A DNA stretch of 64,000 nucleotides from Macrobrachium rosenbergii. Taxonomy: Eukaryota > Arthropoda > Malacostraca > Decapoda > Palaemonidae. Positions 10,471-23,410 of this stretch are shown here, piece after piece. The translations under genes were made by a program, and so were the position numbers. The notes below the pieces were generated by a model. The model searched no databases. It was not told the DNA's origin and was given only the letters and a program-made list of their open reading frames with translations. Each line of letters begins with the position of its first letter. Within the stretch, counting starts at the first letter, position 1. The stretch is from NCBI RefSeq assembly GCF_040412425.1, contig NC_089792.1:23290309-23354308 (forward strand), in the 5' to 3' direction.

Positions 10471-13400
10471 TCGGTTCTAGAAACTGCATAGCATTTTTGG
10501 TTTATGATACCTTCATAAAGCGAAGAGGCAAAAAAAGGAGAAAGACAAACCACCATTTAACAAGGGCTGACAGAAACGTAGATACACAGGAGATTAGTGC
10601 CACTGTATTGACAAATGGAGTTAATAAGTATGCCATCTGAAATGGTATACATTTACAATACCAGAGGGCAAGACCACTAACAGGCACGAACCACCAGAGT
10701 TTGAGATATCAAATGAATCCTGGGTATGAAAAACAGAAATATATACTGTGAGTGGTAATCAGCATATAACACTTTAAATATCATGACAAGAACATCCAAG
10801 ACTTCTCTCTCCCACTGCAGAAATGGGGGAGTACAGGGTGGTACGGGCAATAGAGTAGACTACTCATCTTAAGGCACAGAGGCTTTAGCAAGGTGGAACA
10901 GTATGGCAACAAGGTTTCCAAATAATGTCGGTGTAAGCAAGAGGTAAAACAAAAAGAATGTAAGGCGACTGCCATACTGATTGCTCTCTATAGCCCCCAA
11001 AATGGGGAATATTATGAACTCATAATAATGATAAGAAAACACAAGGCTACCCGTCACTAATAAGAGATATACATCGAAGGAGCTGAAGTACCATTGCAAA
11101 GAAGCAAGCTAAGACATTAAGCAAAATGCTTTAACCCTGGGACAAAGTTAGAGATGTGTAATGACCACAGAAAAAATGACACAAATAACCAAATGCATAG
11201 CATGGGCGAAAAGATCTTAAAAATCGAAATGTGTACTCTTGATGTAATTAACAAATCACCATAAAGAAAATTATGCATGACTAATAATGAACACAGGCAC
11301 ATGAATGTGCACAGAATGGTAAGCAGTCACCATGAAACCAAAGCTGCTCACAACCATACATAAGCATTATATATGGAGCATTCATGGGTGAACTTAGAAA
11401 TCTCATCACATGTGTCAAATGGTTTGGCAGCAGGGACCTCGATGGTACATCAGTTTCCTATCTCTAGCTTGCTAATGAAATCCATAACAGGGCGCCTGTG
11501 GCTAACATCTAATACTGTACTTTCATAATAATATTGCCTTGTGCCCAAAAATATTTTTGGCAATTACTTTTCTTTGCCATGAAAAATAGTTATAAGCATA
11601 TATAATACTGCAGCATTATGTCATTAAAAGAATTTTGTAACAGCATCCTTTACCTTTTCTTACTTTCACGTACTTTTCAACATGGAAGGAACTACAGTAC
11701 ATCCACCACAGCAAAGCCTCTACCTCTGGGAATGGGAATAGTATATTGGGGGTTGGAACATTTCTAATTTTTCAAACATAACACAGCTTTTCAGGTGGTT
11801 AACACATTCTGAAACGTTTCTGCTTATCTCCAAATATATTAAAATAAATATTTTCACAAGTTTGAAACTGAAGTTAATAAACGTTGTTAAAAAAATAACA
11901 AAATGGAAAAGTTATATTTTCTAGTAATGGTGTGTTTCTTTTACAACGTATACCCACTGCATATTCTGTGACCATTACTACAAATCTGATTTCGTCTAAT
12001 CACTTGATTAGTGGGCTTCAAAATGAAGAGGATGTACACCCATATAGTTTAAAAAGGAAATCCATTTTACCATGGTTTACTGTAAATTATTAATCTAAAG
12101 TTCAACAAGGCCGGGAAAATTGCATACACTCTTAATTGCTTAAGTTAAATACTACTGGGATATTATACGCCGATCTTTACAAAACTAATTAAACCCCTTC
12201 AATAAAAAGTTTGATAGTACAGTAGCATACAGTTCGTAACAGCTACTTTTCATAGGTAACATGCTATACCTAGCATAATTAATGTAGCCAGTCCCTTCTA
12301 AATTAATTATGAGAACGAAAGAACATTGAAAGAAGAAAAGTAAATACTGAGTTCTCTGCCATATAACTGCCAACAAAAGAATCTGAGCCCTCGAGATGAT
12401 CAAGGAAGAAAATGAGCGCCAGGGCATGCTGGAAGCACTCTGAGTTTCAGAACAGAAAGAAAGGAGTATATTGCAACTGGAATGATGTTATGTGATTAGC
12501 CGATAAGAAAAAGAGTTCCTTACAAATTCGACAACAGTCAGTACCAATTAACTGTCATGGCAGCGCACGATACATTAAGCTAAAAGATTCAGTCATAGTT
12601 GTCCTTTTCGTTCTCAGCTGATGCCAAAAACCATACATTGCCTCTAGATAGTAATTAGTATAAAAAATGTTATTTACTGCACAGTCACTACTATCAGTTT
12701 TATGAAATAACAAAAATCGTTGCTTTTCTTATAAAACTTGAACATGCTGTTAAGCATGATGACTACTGAGGTTTCCTAATTCAAAAAAGGGTTATGGGAA
12801 ATACTGTCTCATAATCTACAGAATTTATAAAAATCATTTGCATACAATCTATCCAAGTTGAATCTGAATCACATGGAATACAAAGGTTAAGTAACAAAAG
12901 TGGCTTTTAGAAGAAATCACAAATCACATACTTTACTGGTATATGAAAGTTTAATTTGCATGATTCTGTGAGTAATGGCATTTTCGTTAACTAATTTGAA
13001 ATTACGAAATAAAAAAACAAATCTTTAAATATGTCATATCATCATACAACACAGAAAGACAAAGACTATACGTTTTGCTGAACCTGTCATGAAACCTGAA
13101 ACGATTCAATTTCTATTTGAAATCACCCAAATGTTGATAAAGGACGATAACATAAACTCTACAAGTTCTAAGGTTTTAGTAACCTAAGTGCAGATCCCCA
13201 AGATAACTAGAGAGCGTGTTAATAACAAAACTGAGTTAAATTTCATTATTCTAGTCTCTTAGGAATAAAAAAAATAAAAAAATGTTTAAGTACTAAACAA
13301 GCTCTATAAAACATTCATCGTGACATTAAACTTCATCTTCTTCCTCCAAAGTGGACTTTAAAATTATTATAAAAGAGTCACAGAATGGGAGAAAATCAAA

Positions 13401-14337
13401 TTCATGATTTCAAAATTTTCCCCCAGCTCCTATGCAATCATACATAATACTGGCCTCTATTGTACTCTTAAAAAAGTCATACAGCACCATGTAAAAACTA
13501 CAAAGGAATTGACACAAAATGCGTAATGATAGCAATATAGCATTCTTAAGACTGTTTATCCTTAACATTATTTTCCCCATCCTGACTAAAAGTGGACATT
13601 GTAATAAACTGGTATGCAGGTAAAGTTTCTCTTATACGCAAAAACAATGCACAGATATCGACTTAACAGACAGCGAAAAATACCTTTGAAATTACATTAA
13701 AAATCTCATTTATGAGAATCTTTACAGGTGAACTAAGCTTTGTGAAAATAACTTAGTCTTAAGTTTTTTATTTACTTTGATTTTCTTATTCTTCATCTGA
13801 AACTAATAAGGTGGTCAAGGAATATTAAACTTTCATGATACCAAGGTGGACTTCTTTGCTTCTTCTAGATGAATTATTTCCATATAACATTCAAATCAGG
13901 TCCTTTCTTGTGCCATACACAATACTTACCTAAAAAAATAAGAAAAAATGTTAATCAATCTAATTGTCCCTAGGCTACAAAAGCAAGCATTAGACAAGGA
14001 GGCCAGGTTCTACCAGGTGGGAAATGATTAAACATAGGCAATCATTAAAAAAATGAAAAAAAGTTTAAAACATTCTATGCAAGTGAAGGTAGTGGCGGAG
14101 GCTTGAAAAGGTGAGGAGGTCATAGGCAAGGTTCTAGGAAAGATGGTGAAGGTGCTTCAAAGGGCTGGTTTTGAGGCCACCTAGGATGGGCTAAGTGAGG
14201 GAACACGTGGCATAATATCACTGATTCGGACATGGTGTGGTCGTCTACCTGTGAGCCTACACTGCACAATATCAGCAGCTCCAACATGCAAAGTGAGAGT
14301 GAGACTACATGTGCGGGTACCGTGCGCTCACAGAAGG

Positions 14338-14372
14338 TGCTGCTGCTGCTGCTGCTGCTGCTGATGCTGCTG
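14338..14372 (+). repeat. (CTG)n trinucleotide run
   Basis: Eight uninterrupted TGC/CTG units, then GATGCTGCTG. It is short and probably incidental. Confidence 0.85.
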
Positions 14373-15676
14373 TATGTGGGCTAGTGCTGCTGAGGGTGGC
14401 AAGGTGTAGTCCTAGAGTCTCTAAAGTCACATTCGAGCCTATTCTGTCACACTCCATTCTAAGCATGCTCCATTCACTTCTGACACTTGTAAGGAATAGT
14501 TATTTGAGTGTTCTTTGCAAACATTCCTTTCATACTTATGTTTTATACTGTTTTCAACAAAATCTAAAGCATTTTCTGTAATCACATCATTCTCTCTGCA
14601 TTTCAAGTCTTTGATGAAAGTCTGTATTTCACTTTGTTAAGCTACTGTATATATGTTTCATTACAGCTGATAAAGTGACTTTTCTAACATTTTTGAACCA
14701 ATTCCCTTTAATAAAAATACGACAGTAAATGGGACATGTAGTTGTTGCAAAGGAACGCATACTTCTGACAGTGGGGAATTTTTCCTTTTCCTTTTCAAAC
14801 TTCATACAATCATACTAATTTACCAAGGTCTATACATATGCTTACATGTTACAGAAAATTTTACTCCTAAATTGAATAATGACAACCCTCACTGCCTACT
14901 GTAACATCAGGCGAGAATACCATCTGTTTGTGTTGAGTACAGATGATCCATTTTGTCATGAATAGTCATGACCACCCAACAGCAAGCCCTAATGTGCCCA
15001 ACGCTAACCTAGACACGCATGCTGCCACCCACGCAGCCTACAGTGCACAACTTAACAAAAGGAACGAAAAAGAAAAAGTCTTGCTTTTATTGCAAGGTGT
15101 TGTACAAAGTAATATTCAAACAAAAATGTATATTACTACAGCACAATGACAAATGTTGTTAGTACAATCATGGTGACTACTATGATAGCCAAAATAAATA
15201 AAGGGAAAACTAAAGTGGTAAAGGGCTAGTAAGTTTCTCCTTGTTGTTGGTTTCCCGCAAATTTTGGTGCTGAGTTTATTTGGCCATGGTGATCACACAA
15301 AATACATTTCTTCCTACAGCATTAGTGATCACATTAAGGTAACATATCCAGCACAGTTACACACCAATGCAGAAAGTGGCATTCATCTCACAAAATACTG
15401 TATCTAGACCTTAGGGCAGTCATTAAAATGTTGAGTGACATAAAAAGACTCACTCACACAAAAAAAATCGTGCAAAGAAAAATCATGTAGCCCTTGAAAA
15501 AAACTGGGATTTTGCACACAAAGAATGGTCTGGCTTATACAGTATTTTGTAGCAATGGCAGCAATAGCTTTTGAGGAACGGAGATCACAGTGACAAAAGT
15601 TTGGACAGAAGAAAATAGCCAATTTTGCCGCTGGTTCATTTTCGAGTGCCAGTAAAAAGTAACTTAGATTGGTTAC

Positions 15677-15769
15677 CTGAACAAGAGCATTATTGCCCTC
15701 TGTAAATTTTCTAAAGTTGTTGTGGCGTGTTATAGCAGAGGTAGGATCCAAATCTATATTACCAAAGAC
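15677..15769 (-). CDS. cac: CaV2 calcium channel alpha-1, repeat IV pre-pore exon, with frame break
   Basis: The exon starts in frame after IIGMQ with VFGNIDLDPTSAITRHNNFR. This is the S5-to-P-loop linker of repeat IV; its VFGNI and RHNNF motifs are conserved in CaV2. The acceptor is GTCACCCAG before base 15769 and the donor GTAACC follows 15677, a weaker donor than the others in this gene. After KFTEG the open frame reads NNALVQ. Shifting by one base gives IMLLFR, the family consensus just before the CATGEAW filter. The exon is 93 bases as given, but 92 are needed for the phase of the next exon. One extra A near 15693-15694 therefore looks inserted, either as a sequence or assembly error or as a true indel. 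Read as given, the transcript would be out of frame from here on. Confidence 0.88.
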
Positions 15770-17465
15770 CTGGGTGACGAAGGGAAACAAAAGACGAGAA
15801 ACTTAGGATTACTCAAAATTCCAACTCGATATCTAATCTAGGGGCTTCTGGGGCACACCGAAGACTTTGAGGATATCAACATGAGGTATTAAAGGTTATG
15901 AGATGAGATGATAAAAGAAAGGTTATAAGGTCATGAAAAGGCAAAGAAAGGTCAAGTTTAGGGTGGGGCAAAGGGTTGTCCTCTCACCAGGGCTCTCAGG
16001 GGGGACAAGTGACCAGTCGCTAGGGTCATATCAGGGTCAAAATTCAGGGACATGGGACAAAAAACTCTGCACAGGTCAATGTACTTCATGGGATAAAGAC
16101 GATCCCTTGACCAAAAAGTGGGCAAGCACCACAGACACTATCTAGTCTAGGTTAGCTAGTCTATGCTAGTTATATCACATATCTATTGTTACGTTACCTT
16201 CTACATGAAAACTATGACTACACGGCATCACTATCTAGAATACTAGACAGGTCACCATACAGCTAAACATTACATGTCTGTTCAGGGATAAAACTAGACT
16301 TTAACTGTTCCGGGATGCTGGATCCTCACTTTGAGGTTACCACGAGCTTAGAAGGGGCTGCGAATTTGGCCTTTGTATCATTCTCGGAAGGTTAAAAATC
16401 TTGGCGCTGAACAGACATCAGTCTCAGTGTTCAGGCCTAGAAATGGGAATATCATAAATACTGGATCGGTCTCGGGTAGCAATTGGCCGAGCCTGGATGG
16501 TGGGGGTTGCAAACTCACCGAAATAAGAGCAAGAGACCGGCGAAGAAAGACTGAAAGTTGTTATGTCGATTTAGGTCAGTGTCGGGATCAAATTTCATGT
16601 TGCCAAAAACCTGGGTGTGAAGTATGGGAGAAAAAAAGATGGGAGAGTGCTGTAAAGTCGGGTAGGTGGACATGTCAGCGTGCGAGACCGGTCTTTAGAG
16701 CGGAACTCACACCACCAAATGGCGGGTAGGGAGCCACGTTTTCTGCTCTTCTTCCGTGGCCCCGAACCGCAGCCAAAATTCGCTCAAATTCCCATGGTAA
16801 GAGGCCAGAACTTGGAGAGTCAATGCACACTACTGTCAGAGATAAGTATATGACTGACTTTTGATAATCCCATTATCTTACAATACTTGCAAATTATGAA
16901 AAAATAAATAAAAAGGAACTTAATTTTTGTAGAGATTGAGGCCTCTTAACCTGGGTTTAAGTTATCTTTACAGAATAAAAGTGACACATAACACATTGGG
17001 ATAACAATCTGGGCTTGTTTCAAAACTAATGGATGGAAATTCACATGATGTAGACAGAGTAACTGCTGGAGTCTTTGGGGGGCAGGGCGGGGGCGGGGGA
17101 AGCTTTTAACAAATGAATAGACAGTATTACCCAGATGGGGGGTTGGGTATGGAACCCTACAAAGTTACAGACGCAAGAAACAGAACAGTAAGCCCCTGGT
17201 GAGTAGACCAGTCAGTATCAATTTAGGAAATTACATTTACTTATCATTTCATGGAATCTGATGTATTTATAATTTCCAAATAAAAAATGTTAATGTAAAA
17301 GGAAAGAAATTAATAAGTATATGAACCAGATATTGCAACATGAATATAAAACAGTATTTGAAATAGTTATGTATCTCATGTAGTCATTTATTTCATATAT
17401 ATTGGCCCTTATTTCAGCGCACCAGAGTACAGTATCATTGGATTGACAGCCTCCATAAACCTTAC
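15770..17465 (-). other. 1.7-kb intron of the channel gene, locally GC-richer
   Basis: The intron lies between the IVS5 exon and the pre-pore exon. Bases 15850-16830 are richer in G and C than the surroundings and contain several AGGTCA/GGGTCA hexamers. Open frames there, such as 16373-16729, have no recognisable motif. Bases 17078-17102 are G-rich (GGGGGGCAGGGCGGGGGCGG). Confidence 0.6.
15928..16039 (+). promoter_or_regulatory. cluster of nuclear-receptor-type half-sites (weak)
   Basis: AGGTCA occurs at 15928-15933 and 15949-15954, and GGGTCA at 16023-16028 and 16034-16039. The last pair is a direct repeat with a 5-base spacer (DR5 geometry). Further CAGGTCA hexamers occur near 16073 and 16248. 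This is only a motif match within an intron, with no evidence of function. Confidence 0.15.
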
Positions 17466-17531
17466 CTGCATGCCAATAATAGCAAAAATGAAGAACAACA
17501 TTGCAATAAGAAGACAAACATATGGCAGTGC
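17466..17531 (-). CDS. cac: CaV2 calcium channel alpha-1, IVS5 exon
   Basis: A 66-base exon of 22 codons encodes [20 protein letters not shown] plus MQ, the core of transmembrane segment IVS5 of a CaV alpha-1 subunit. The [14 protein letters not shown] wording matches what I know of CaV2; CaV1 members usually read ALPYVALLIVMLFF-like. The acceptor is CCATTTTACAG before base 17531 and the donor GTAAGG follows 17466; both ends are phase 0. It joins upstream to ...FVQSFK and downstream to VFGNI. This exon is far too short to stand out on length alone, so identification rests on residue identity and exact splice fit. Confidence 0.95.
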
Positions 17532-18832
17532 CTGTAAAATGGAAACAAATGGTTACATCTCATAACATCAGGAAAAAAAAACAATTTATACTAAAACATA
17601 CTTCATAACTAGAAAGTTTGATTAGGTTTTCAGACCTTTTAGAAAACTACGAACCGTCACAATATGAGGCGACAGCAATACAGTTAGCTTTTCTAGATTG
17701 TTACTGATCATTAAATTCTTAAATGATAAATCATCATCAAAATGACCATATTCAGTTATTTTCAATGAGAAATAATAATTCAAAACCTTAAAATTTGAAT
17801 TTTTCTCTTTGTATATTAAGTACTTTAACAAAAGTATTCTAGTGTTTTGGATAGTCTGCTGCTAGTTCTATGGATTTTTATCCAAATATCATTATAAACC
17901 CGATGGGTTTATATATATAATCATATTTGTGATGCTTATATTCTTAGTATCGAAAAAGGTACTGTCTAAAATAACACTGTAGAAACATTGTTATAAGGAA
18001 TTAAGGAGCAATTTGTCCATATTCTGTATGAGATATGATTTTAAAATAAGATCATTACAACTGTACAAGCAAGTTTTCTATCATTTGATTGGCATCCTAT
18101 ATGGTTAAAAGATCTGTTGACCCTGGAGTAATGACTGACATAAATAAAATTACCTGCAACAGAACTATTTCTTACAGGTTTCCTTTTTTTTTTTTTTTTT
18201 CCTTCATCTCAGTTTGAAGCTGTATCACCTCGGCACTAGAGGGTAGTTATTGGGCACTAAAGTGTGTTTGCAGCTTTATGGTCAGTGTTCACTCATTGCA
18301 TTTATATTTCCTGTGTAAGCACCATGTCTCAAAGTTCAAGTAAAAGCCTTGGAACTTTCTCCCTCCCTTTAAAACCATGGTCTTTTAATGCTTTTCAGGT
18401 AGCTTTTCAAGCTTATGCTGAATTGGTTTTCTCAAGTATTCTTGCAGTGCTAAGATGCCAAAAACTGGCAAGAATCAATCAAGTGAAATTTTTGAAAAGG
18501 ATATGAAAGCAGTGCCGTAAATTCTTCAAGAGAAACTCAGATCTGCTCAGTGACTCTTATTTAATAATTAATTTCAGCTCTATAATACGGTATATGCCAT
18601 TTTCTATCCGTGATCTTACATTGTTCCTACAGAAAACTGGTTGACAGGAATGTTGAAAAGAATGGGTTTCTGGCCATTTTAAACAGACTTTTTCATTGTG
18701 AAAATCAAGAGTTCAAAGATGTATCAGTCATCATTATGTCACAGATTACCAGCGAGTAACAAATAGGAGGAAAGAAATAGAGGGGATTATACAGAATTAA
18801 CAAAAAGTCTACAAAGATAAACGTAGCCTTAC
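17532..18832 (-). other. 1.3-kb intron of the channel gene, nothing else seen
   Basis: A GT-AG intron lies between the S4-S5 linker exon and the IVS5 exon. It contains a poly-T run at about 18184-18200. I see no coding or structured element. Confidence 0.7.
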
Positions 18833-18949
18833 CTTAAATGACTGCACAAATGTCCATAACAAAATACGAATTGTATCACCCTGACGCAGAAGTTTTATAA
18901 GTCTTGCTGCTCTGAATAACCTTAAGAATCCTACATTGATGAAGTTTTC
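18833..18949 (-). CDS. cac: CaV2 calcium channel alpha-1, IVS4 voltage sensor and S4-S5 linker exon
   Basis: A 117-base, phase-0 exon of 39 codons encodes [20 protein letters not shown] followed by [19 protein letters not shown]. The arginine and lysine residues spaced by three ([15 protein letters not shown]) form the voltage-sensing S4 helix of repeat IV, and the rest is the S4-S5 linker. The [13 protein letters not shown] form marks CaV2; CaV1 has a different S4 wording. The acceptor CCCGTTACAG precedes base 18949 and the donor GTAAGG follows 18833. The Asp in RQGDTIR is odd: in the CaV2 proteins I recall this position is Tyr (RQGYTIR), one base away (GAT against TAT). No second copy of this exon was seen nearby, so there is no sign here of mutually exclusive IVS4 exons. 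Confidence 0.95.
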
Positions 18950-21900
18950 CTGTAACGGGGACATCAACATAGTTACAAACCAATAAGCTAAAATCTTAAC
19001 TTACGATAATTTCTTGTTCACCAGATAAAGATACGCAGTGCAAACTCGCAACCTTGAATTTATCTTTTTATTTGAAATAACATGACTGAATATATTATTA
19101 GCAATCAAGCAACGGCCCAAGTAAACCCTTGGGAATTCCGTTCTCTTCCACAAATCTGTTATTCCTGTTATTACGGTATACTTTAATGTTACATGGAATA
19201 TGGTTCCGGGTGCTATTCTTTTTAGTTTCGATGGTTTGAAAACTAATAACAACACTTTAAAAATTTGAGCATAAAAAAGATCAAATTCTCTACACGGTAG
19301 ATTTTGAAACATAACGCAAAAAAGTTACCTATACAGAAATACATGACGGAATATCTATACGTACTGGAAACACTATGAAAATATCTAGATATACCTAAAT
19401 GAATTTCGTAGTCGAATATAATGAGTAAATGACATATACACTATTGAGATTAACTATTGGAAGCAACTGTCCTCCGTCACTAGCAATAAACCTGACAATT
19501 ATTGGACAGATAAGCCATAAGAATGGCTTACAAATTCATCATCCTTGTTCAGATCACTGATTGTGGAACAGAGTTTGCTCATTTACATGTTCATTTAGGT
19601 CTTTTGGCGCGCAAACAGGTTTCTCCTGCTGATTACATACGTGGATGTTCATGAGTTATGACTTTCAGACATCCATATAATCTGGATCTGTAGGTTCTGT
19701 CATGTCAAGTCTACTCTGTCAATAACGTCTCACCAAAAGTTTAGCTGTTTGTTCAGGGTTGAAAAGATTTCAATATAATCGTGTATTAGTTAACTAGGGA
19801 CCTCAGGCATCTCTGTCAATACAAGGTCACATGTTGCCTTGCATACCTCCTGTTGATGTCCGCTGGCTGAGAAAGTTTTCGTATACATTTAGATATTTTA
19901 TGGTAAATCTATATTCTTGATATACCAGTCTCCTTTATTGGGCTAGAGAGAGTTATGGAGAATTTTCAAGTACTTTTCTCGTACTGCTTTCACTAGCGCC
20001 GAGCTTTTCAGTTCCTAGAACTGTTTTTATTCGTGTTGTGATGAAATTTTTCTTGGTAACGGAAGTTTCAGTGCTAGTGTCTAACTAGCAGAGCAGTTGA
20101 CTAGTTAGCATTTTGGTCTCAAGTTAGTGATCGATAGTCTTCTTATTAACTGATTTTCTTATTTTCCATTTTGCTTTTATTATGGATAGTTTGAGAGAAT
20201 TTCTAATTGTTTTTATGAAGGGTTCAACGTACTCGTTATCCGTTGTTAATTTTTGTGATGAAGGTTACTCAACCAATTAGCTTCCTACTTTTCTTCTACA
20301 TATTTTCTGTGTATATTTTGCTCGGTCTGGGTTGATACAGTCTTTTGAGAATTTACACAAATTCTCACGTGTACCTCATCTTGATGTGATATTCATATGA
20401 AAAACACAGTTTGCTTGTAACTTAAAATTTTTGTGCTTCTCATGCAACCTAGTTCTGACAGTCTCATTCTGCTTTACAATTAAAGGTAACTTTTTTGGGG
20501 GAGTTTTCTTTGTTGTATAGTAACGACAGCTCATTTACTGTTATATATTTGTGACTGTACAAGATCTTAGAGGGCTGCCAGAACTGTTCTGCACGATATT
20601 TTCTTTACTATGTTTTCCTCACTTGTATTTTTATGGCACCACTGGGTTTATCGGCATGTCAAGTAAGCATTGTTTTTACGGATGTCCGAATTGTAAAGAC
20701 TAGACAATGATTTTGGACTGTTTGGCTTCCAGATTATTGTTTTGATTTCTTTGTCTTGACAGCACGAGCTTCAGTGCCAACGCCCAGTTTGGTATTCTTC
20801 GTTATTGAAGTGTTTATTGGTTCCCTGTTCTAGTGCAGTCCCCAGATGTCAGGCAACTGTTGTTTTGGTGGATTCAGAGTGCCCAGGGTCCTGCTGTACC
20901 TTGCTGCTTCCGCTGTCTTTTGTACCTTCACTATTTTTTGACTGTAACTCTTCCTTTAATGTCAACCTCTTTTGATGAAAGTGAGCAGTGGTACAGGGAA
21001 AGGTCTGCTGTTTTTTTTTCTCCACCCTCCTGTCTTGTAGAAAAGTCCTTCTTGTAGAAAAATGCTGTTACTACTTATGCTCTTCTCACACTCAGTTACA
21101 AACCTTGTTAGTCGGTTTCCTGATGCAGTTACAATCTTAAGTGGTTGTCTCATTCTGGCTAATGCAAGATAAGATTTTGCCATCATCTTGTGCTTTACTT
21201 GGTGCTTCTTCCCTTTCTTTTTGGTCCTGGCACTAATTCATTTGCATTTTTCTGCCCCTTTAGCATCTGATGCTCTGCTTACTGTCAACTCCTGCTAGTC
21301 TCACACCTGGCAAACTTCTTCACTTACCTGGACTTCCTGATTCCTTCCATGCTCCTAGTGGGATTGTTTGAAGCAGTTGCGCACCTGGCTCTGGTCATGC
21401 ACCAGCAATTAACTTTCACGTTTCAAAGCTTGTTCCTGATCTTGGTGCCTCCTAGTTGTGTTTTTTTATTTACAACTGATCATATTCTGAGACTTCCTTA
21501 GTCAGCAAGTCTATAGATATACTCTTCTGTAGCAGTTTCCTTCACATGAACTTCATTATTTTTCTAGTTTTGTTTATTCCTTGAAACATATGAACTTAAG
21601 CAGCACAGCTACATGTCCAGCTAATCCATGTGTGTTCATTCCGCAGCCTACATTTCTTTCCAAGCCACACTGGCTACCTTACTCAGGAATGTTTATGCTG
21701 CCAATTCCTCACCTGTTATCTGTCAAATATACTTTCTGTCTTAGCAAGATCAGCCCCCATCCGCATGCAGCTTCACAGTTTTGTTGCTTACTTCTCATTT
21801 TCAGTTTTCCTTGCACCATTTATTTGGGCACATGCAATTTCCTCAAGTCTATATCCAACTTCAGGTCTCCTTTCTGTCATTATATTTCAAGTAGCACATA

Positions 21901-22549
21901 TATGCTTATGGATGAGTGCTGTGCCAAACCTCTACTACAGCTAGCTGTGCTCTAGCAGCAACCAACAACAGCAACACTGCATTGTCATGCCAGCTCTCAA
22001 CTCCCAACTACTAGACTCAAGTGTCAGCCAAATGGCAGTGGCAGCCATGCGTTCACACTAGCCCTTGCCAGCTGTCAACTGACTTCCAGTACTGGACAGG
22101 CCTCAGGGCCTGCACCTCTTATGACATCATTTGAGTTACTTTCTGACCTCCCCAGGTGTTGTCACTGATAATCACCATGTATAGGCTTCCAGTTTTCTGT
22201 CTGCAGCAAGGAAACAGAGGGGAGTAAAACATGATGCAGCAAAAATGATAGCAGCAGCTTGAGGACAATTTTCCATTTCCTGTACAAGTAGTATTGGCAT
22301 AAGTAGCTGAAGCAAGAGCATTAGAGCTGTTGCAGTTTGAGCAACAATTGCAACAAGTACAGAAAAAGCATAAAGAGTAATGACAGCAGCATAAAGTATC
22401 CTTCTTTTCATAAACCCACTACAGGTAGCCAAACAAAGGCAGTACCATGAGGAAGAAAACATCAGGCAGGCAACAGCTTCTTGGCCTAGGTGTTTCCCAC
22501 TTGCTTTTCTCCTGGACTCCATTGTATTTTCCAATTCAGTCACAAGCCC

Positions 22550-22611
22550 CAGACATGTTTCTGGTTGTGTGGAGGATGTCCCAGACATGTTTCTTGTTGT
22601 CTGGGGGATGT
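22550..22611. repeat. 32-bp tandem duplication
   Basis: CAGACATGTTTCTGGTTGTG followed by TGGAGGATGTC is repeated immediately with a few changes (CAGACATGTTTCTTGTTGTC). Confidence 0.8.
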
Positions 22612-23410
22612 TTTTATTACTGAGAAGGACAAGTGTAGATGATTGCTTAGAGGACAAGAACATCTTCTGGAAAGGGCTCTAGATCAACAGCTCCTTCAAG
22701 GCAAGTGGAAAATTGGAGGACATCAACTATACCAGAATGGGGGCTTGGTCAGATGTTTATTTTTGTGCTGGACAGTCTTTGTGGGTCTCCGCCTTTAATT
22801 AACACTTGTCCTTACTCATTCATGTCAGAATCTACCTGCTAATCTCAATGCACAGCTGCGTGTCTGTTCCTAGTTAGGCATCTGCATCCACCATTCACTG
22901 GCATCTGAATACGTGCCTTATTTCTACCACATACCTACAAGACTTCAACATGGGTACACACCTTTATTTCAAGTGCTTGCTGGTATCTTTATGGGTTAGT
23001 TGCCCCTTAGGATTCTCTGTTCCTTCTCACACTTTCTTTACTTCAAGATCTGGATGCTGTTTGAGAATTACCTCCCAATCCATTGCCAAGGGTTCCTTAC
23101 TAGAGATCATTTTGGACTTTTGGCAATGGCATATTTCTCTTCCTTCAATATCTTTGGCTGTTCAGGGATCAACCTTGACATAAAAGACTTCTTCATTCTA
23201 ACTATTTTGTCTTTATGAGATTTCTTTTTTTATTTCTTTTACCACTTTCTGGCATGGGAACTTGCAGGGAAAATCTCATTCTGTAATCTACCCCCAAAAA
23301 TTTTTCTGGGTTCAGAGTCAATCAGTTCCTTTTTTCTCTAAGTTCCTGATGTCCAACACTACCAATGATATTCTCCTAGTTGTTAAGGATCAAATGAGAG
23401 TATACAACCT

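Noticed and set aside
14309..14581. 90-codon plus-strand frame with an Ala run
   Set aside because: The Ala run is the (CTG)n repeat read in one frame; no other support.
16373..16729. 118-codon plus-strand frame in a GC-richer intron block
   Set aside because: No recognisable domain and no splice context; open length is helped by the higher GC content.
21581..21955. 124-codon plus-strand open frame and an overlapping 104-codon frame
   Set aside because: Two overlapping frames in T/C-rich sequence both look Phe/Ser/Leu-rich, as expected from composition; no motif was recognised.
22172..22663. 163-codon minus-strand open frame
   Set aside because: It is Leu/Ala-rich with no family motif and includes a 32-bp tandem duplication. 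It lies in a pyrimidine-rich intron block and no splice or start context supports it.
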